Source: Bacteroidota bacterium
Lineage (GTDB): Bacteria > Bacteroidota > Bacteroidia > Chitinophagales > Chitinophagaceae
Assembly (NCBI GenBank): GCA_023386395.1
Contig: JAEWJV010000317.1
Location: 1 to 7,813, forward strand
Direction: 5' to 3'
Length of the DNA: 7,813 nucleotides
Part shown: one piece after another, positions 6,044-7,813 of the stretch
Layout: each line of letters begins with the position of its first letter
How positions within the stretch are numbered: position 1 is the first letter of the stretch
The notes under the pieces: model-generated
What the model was told of the DNA's origin: nothing
The model's database searches: none
Seen by the model: the letters and a program-made list of their open reading frames with translations, nothing else
Translations under genes and position numbers: made by a program

Positions 6044-6049
6044 AATTTG
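6042..6049 (+). promoter_or_regulatory. Candidate -7 box (TAAATTTG) for the AraC-family gene
   Basis: TAAATTTG matches the Bacteroidota TAnnTTTG consensus exactly. It places transcription start near 6053-6056, about 26-29 nt before the ATG at 6082. That supports 6082 over the farther in-frame ATGs (5986 and 6007), which would lie upstream of the promoter. A -33 TTTG at 19-21 nt spacing is not evident. Confidence 0.55.
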
Positions 6050-6081
6050 TTGGTTTAATTTGTTTCGCTAAAATTTTTGTT

Positions 6082-6939
6082 ATGAGCACAACTTCATCAA
6101 TTCCTGTATTGAGCTGGAAGGAATGCATGCCTGATGCTGATTTTGTTATTAAGATAATGGATGATAAAAATATTCCTTCGCGCATGAAAGTGCCGCACCG
6201 CAACATCGGTCATAAGGTGGCGCTGTTGCTTGAAGGAAAGATAAGCGGCAATGTTGATTTCAGAAAATATGAAGTGGAAGCTCCTGCTGTTTTATTCTCA
6301 TCACCAGAGCAGGTTGACCATTTAACAGGACACAAGAATATTAAGATGATCCATATTGCTTTTAGCAAGGATTATCTTTTAAATGATGTAAGAACAACGC
6401 TCTCCTGCTGGGAGTGCATGTTCAACCAGATAGTGATACCTGTAATAGATAATAAAGATTTTAATGAACTGAAAACGTATGCCAGCCTTATGCAGCAGGA
6501 ATTTGCAGAGCTGCGGCATCAAAAGGATTTAGTGATCAGGAACCTTCTAAACGCATTCTTAATTACTGCAGCAAGACTGGGCACATGTAAAACAAAGCTT
6601 GCAATAATGAATGCATCGCAAAATAAAATCCTGCAACAGTTCAGAACATTGGTGGATGATCATTATTTAAACAAAACGCAGGTGGCTGAATATGCTGATA
6701 TGATCTACATTACTCCCGGGCACCTGAATGATACAATTAAAATGGTAACTGGTAAAACAGCCAAGCAGATGATTGACGAAAAAAGAGTCACCGAAGCCAA
6801 ACGTTTGCTGTTTTGGGGAGAGCTTAATGCAAAACAAATTGCAGCTCACCTGAACTTTGAAGATGATGCCTATTTTAACCGCTTCTTTAAAAGGCATACA
6901 GGCCAAACGCCTTTGTTATTTCAAAGAAATTCCCTTTAA
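6082..6939 (+). CDS. AraC-family transcriptional regulator
   Basis: From the ATG at 6082 the protein has 285 residues. The C-terminal ~100 residues (about 184-282) form the AraC double helix-turn-helix. The first HTH region covers about 199-217, with VAEYADMIYITPGHLNDTIK resembling the usual hydrophobic-x-YFSRxFK pattern. The second reads KQIAAHLNFEDDAYFNRFFKRHTGQTP at about 251-277 and is a strong family match. The N-terminal ~170 residues resemble an AraC-type cupin sensor, with PHRNIGHKVALLLEGKISG at about 39-57, but the ligand is unknown. An extended reading to 5986 adds 32 residues that are hydrophobic and unlike the family; it is disfavoured because a TAAATTTG promoter box lies within it. 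The gene precedes an RND efflux operon by 236 nt, so it may control that operon, or the divergent fabG cluster. Confidence 0.93.
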   Translation: MSTTSSIPVLSWKECMPDADFVIKIMDDKNIPSRMKVPHRNIGHKVALLLEGKISGNVDFRKYEVEAPAVLFSSPEQVDHLTGHKNIKMIHIAFSKDYLLNDVRTTLSCWECMFNQIVIPVIDNKDFNELKTYASLMQQEFAELRHQKDLVIRNLLNAFLITAARLGTCKTKLAIMNASQNKILQQFRTLVDDHYLNKTQVAEYADMIYITPGHLNDTIKMVTGKTAKQMIDEKRVTEAKRLLFWGELNAKQIAAHLNFEDDAYFNRFFKRHTGQTPLLFQRNSL

Positions 6940-6957
6940 AAGTGCAATAATTCCCTT
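6928..6957 (+). promoter_or_regulatory. 9-bp direct repeat at 21-bp spacing, candidate regulator site of the efflux operon
   Basis: AATTCCCTT occurs at 6928-6936 and again at 6949-6957, exactly 21 bp apart in the same orientation. The first copy overlaps the last codons of the AraC-type gene. The second ends roughly 45 bp before the predicted transcription start of the efflux operon. Tandem half-sites about two helical turns apart just upstream of the core promoter are the known layout for AraC-family activators (araI1-I2). The match to the adjacent AraC protein is inference. Confidence 0.4.
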
Positions 6958-6972
6958 GATTAAGTAAATAGC

Positions 6973-7003
6973 TTTCGCAATAACCTTTTCTACTTTTGCG
7001 AAA
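6973..7003. promoter_or_regulatory. 8-bp inverted repeat over the efflux-operon promoter
   Basis: TTTCGCAA (6973-6980) and TTGCGAAA (6996-7003) are exact inverted repeats separated by 15 nt. The downstream arm overlaps the last bases of the TACTTTTG box and the first base of the leader ATG. A dyad spanning a core promoter in this way is a typical repressor-operator layout. The wide spacer is less common but seen for dimers or tetramers. Confidence 0.4.
6991..6998 (+). promoter_or_regulatory. Candidate -7 box (TACTTTTG) of the RND efflux operon
   Basis: TACTTTTG is an exact TAnnTTTG match. In Bacteroidota the box lies just upstream of the transcription start, so the predicted start is about 7002-7005. 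That is on or beside the ATG of the short poly-Cys reading frame at 7003. No clear -33 TTTG is seen at the expected distance, which would fit an activator-dependent promoter. Confidence 0.55.
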
Positions 7004-7050
7004 TGGAATTGTTAACCTCATTGCTTAAAGAAAGATGTTGTTGTTGTTAA
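7003..7050 (+). CDS. Poly-cysteine leader peptide MELLTSLLKERCCCC
   Basis: A 15-codon ORF starts with ATG at 7003 and stops with TAA at 7048-7050, right after four consecutive TGT cysteine codons at 7036-7047. It begins 4 nt after a TAnnTTTG promoter box, so it would be the first thing translated from the efflux-operon transcript and may be leaderless. The adaptor ATG follows 125 nt after its stop. In mycobacteria, leaderless short ORFs ending in cysteine runs are known cysteine-responsive attenuators, which is the nearest precedent I know. The K-E-R-C-C-C-C ending could alternatively bind a metal or react with an electrophile as a nascent peptide. Against reality: the ORF is short and the Cys codons lie in a simple TGT repeat. 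I consider it a real leader peptide at moderate confidence. Confidence 0.6.
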   Translation: MELLTSLLKERCCCC

Positions 7051-7129
7051 GCATTGAACCTGAAACACTCGTTGATAACAACGAATAAGCAAAGCAACAC
7101 CGGTTAAACCATTGCAACATTGCGTTGCA
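7021..7129 (+). promoter_or_regulatory. Leader RNA with mutually exclusive hairpins upstream of the RND operon
   Basis: Several foldings compete. TGCTTAA (7022-7028) can pair with TTAAGCA (7047-7053), putting the Cys codons in an 18-nt loop. TTGCTTA (7021-7027) can instead pair with TAAGCAA (7086-7092). The Cys-codon run GTTGTT can pair with AACAAC (7077-7082), which competes with the tight hairpin TCGTTG-ATAA-CAACGA (7069-7084). A final stem, TGCAAC (7113-7118) with GTTGCA (7124-7129), is followed after a few bases by CTTGCGATTTTCTT. That is only a poor U-tract, so the output may be translational or an inefficient terminator. The stretch 7130-7175 shows nothing else. Confidence 0.45.
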
Positions 7130-7175
7130 CTCTTGCGATTTTCTTACCAATTACAAACAATTAAAATCTGAACGT

Positions 7176-7813
7176 ATGATACGTCTAGTAAAGGGTATTA
7201 TCCAAAGTCAACTGTTTATCTTAATTGCGGGCGCAATAATTATAGGTATTGCGTATAGCTGCAATGAATCAGCAGCAGAAAACGCCACCGGCGCTATGCC
7301 GCCGCCACAATTGCCCGTGATGTCTGTAAAGGCAGCATCGGCTACCACTTATCAATTATTCCCTGCTTCAATAGAAGGTAAGGTTAATGTTGAAATAAGG
7401 CCGCAGGTAGATGGGTATTTGCAAAAAATGTATGTGGATGAAGGTGCTTATGTAAAAAAAGACCAACCATTATTTAAAATTAATGATGCACCCTACATTG
7501 AGCAACTTAATAATGCAAAAGCAAGTTTACAATCTGCTGAAGCAACATTGCAAAGAGCGAAAGTTGAACTGGATCGTTTAACGCCACTTGTTGATAACAA
7601 TGTTATATCTGATGTGCAGTTAAAAACCGCGAGGGCAAATTATGATGCCGCTGTTGCTGCCGTTAGCCAAAACAAAGCAATGGTAAGCGCTGCTCAGATT
7701 AATGTGGGTTATACATTAATTAAAGCGCCGGTTAGCGGTTACATAGGAAAGATTCCGTATAAAACAGGCGCCCTTGTTGGCAAAACTTCTGCAGAGCCGC
7801 TTACCTTATTATC
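7176..7813 (+). CDS. RND efflux periplasmic adaptor (membrane-fusion protein), 3' end outside window
   Basis: The frame is open from the ATG at 7176 to the window edge (212 codons). The N-terminus is a lipoprotein-type signal, MIRLVKGIIQ followed by a hydrophobic run to AYSC, with Cys29 the likely lipidated residue. The lipobox is imperfect (Ala at -3). RPQVDGYLQKMYVDEGAYVKKDQPLF (about 75-100) is the first half of the lipoyl/biotinyl-like domain of AcrA/MexA-type adaptors. An alpha-helical hairpin follows (about 105-175, rich in Ala/Gln/Leu heptads). The second lipoyl half is then APVSGYIGKIPYKTGALV (184-201). It would link an inner-membrane RND pump to an outer-membrane TolC-like channel, and those genes should follow downstream. 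It looks like the HAE1 (drug) type rather than the metal CusB type. It is preceded by the poly-Cys leader and an AraC-type gene. Confidence 0.94.
   Translation, partial: MIRLVKGIIQSQLFILIAGAIIIGIAYSCNESAAENATGAMPPPQLPVMSVKAASATTYQLFPASIEGKVNVEIRPQVDGYLQKMYVDEGAYVKKDQPLFKINDAPYIEQLNNAKASLQSAEATLQRAKVELDRLTPLVDNNVISDVQLKTARANYDAAVAAVSQNKAMVSAAQINVGYTLIKAPVSGYIGKIPYKTGALVGKTSAEPLTLL

Noticed and set aside
5986..6081. Longer start for the AraC-family regulator (ATG at 5986 or 6007)
   Set aside because: The added residues are hydrophobic and unlike the family, and a consensus -7 box at 6042-6049 lies inside the extension.
7036..7047. Poly-Cys codons as a mere TGT microsatellite
   Set aside because: Only partly rejected: a 4-unit repeat could be chance. 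However, it is in frame with an ATG 4 nt after a promoter box, ends exactly at a stop and lies in a gene-less leader, so I kept it as a candidate.
1..7813. CRISPR arrays, tRNA or rRNA genes, insertion-sequence transposases
   Set aside because: No regularly spaced repeats, cloverleaf signatures, rRNA sequence or transposase motifs were seen on either strand.

Overview
The window looks like ordinary chromosome from a member of the Bacteroidota, probably the Chitinophagaceae or a close relative. This is inferred from three things. Genes start without Shine-Dalgarno sequences. Several starts are preceded by matches to the Bacteroidota -7 promoter box TAnnTTTG (TATATTTG before adk, TAAATTTG before the AraC-type gene, TACTTTTG before the efflux operon). 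The protein flavours also fit, including a small secreted protein ending in PTPPPNI and a lipoprotein-type RND adaptor. No phage, CRISPR, tRNA or rRNA is visible. No gap without a gene exceeds about 240 bases.

Layout. The + strand opens with the last 64 codons of an aldo/keto reductase (1-197). A 110-bp imperfect inverted repeat follows (206-315), then a short-chain dehydrogenase (369-1175). A perfect 32-bp palindrome (1181-1212) separates that gene from the convergent adenylate kinase gene adk (1223-1798, minus). adk is divergent from msrB (1982-2473, plus). msrB runs tail to tail, with a 3-nt gap, into a minus-strand cluster. In transcription order the cluster is fabG (5880-5131), a small exported protein (5053-4760), a SulP anion transporter (4684-3119) and a beta-carbonic anhydrase (3112-2477). 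The last two are 6 nt apart and form a plausible bicarbonate uptake/interconversion module. A 73-nt stem-loop links the stop codon of the small gene to the region just before the SulP start codon.

From the divergent region upstream of fabG, an AraC-family regulator (6082-6939, plus) leads to an RND efflux operon. Its first gene, a lipoprotein membrane-fusion adaptor, begins at 7176 and runs off the window. The AraC gene is the nearest candidate regulator of that operon.

The most interesting signal is the 236-nt gap before the adaptor. It holds a TAnnTTTG promoter and, directly after it, a 15-codon open reading frame, MELLTSLLKERCCCC, ending in four consecutive cysteine codons. The predicted transcription start falls on or next to its ATG, so the peptide may be translated from a leaderless mRNA. 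Downstream RNA can fold in alternative, mutually exclusive ways that involve the Cys-codon segment. This is the architecture of a translational leader-peptide switch for an efflux pump, which might sense cysteine or thiol status or a thiol-reactive drug or metal. The function is inference; the ORF, its position and the repeats are directly visible. Two more sequence symmetries surround the same promoter: a 9-bp direct repeat at 21-bp spacing, and an 8-bp inverted repeat overlapping the -7 box.
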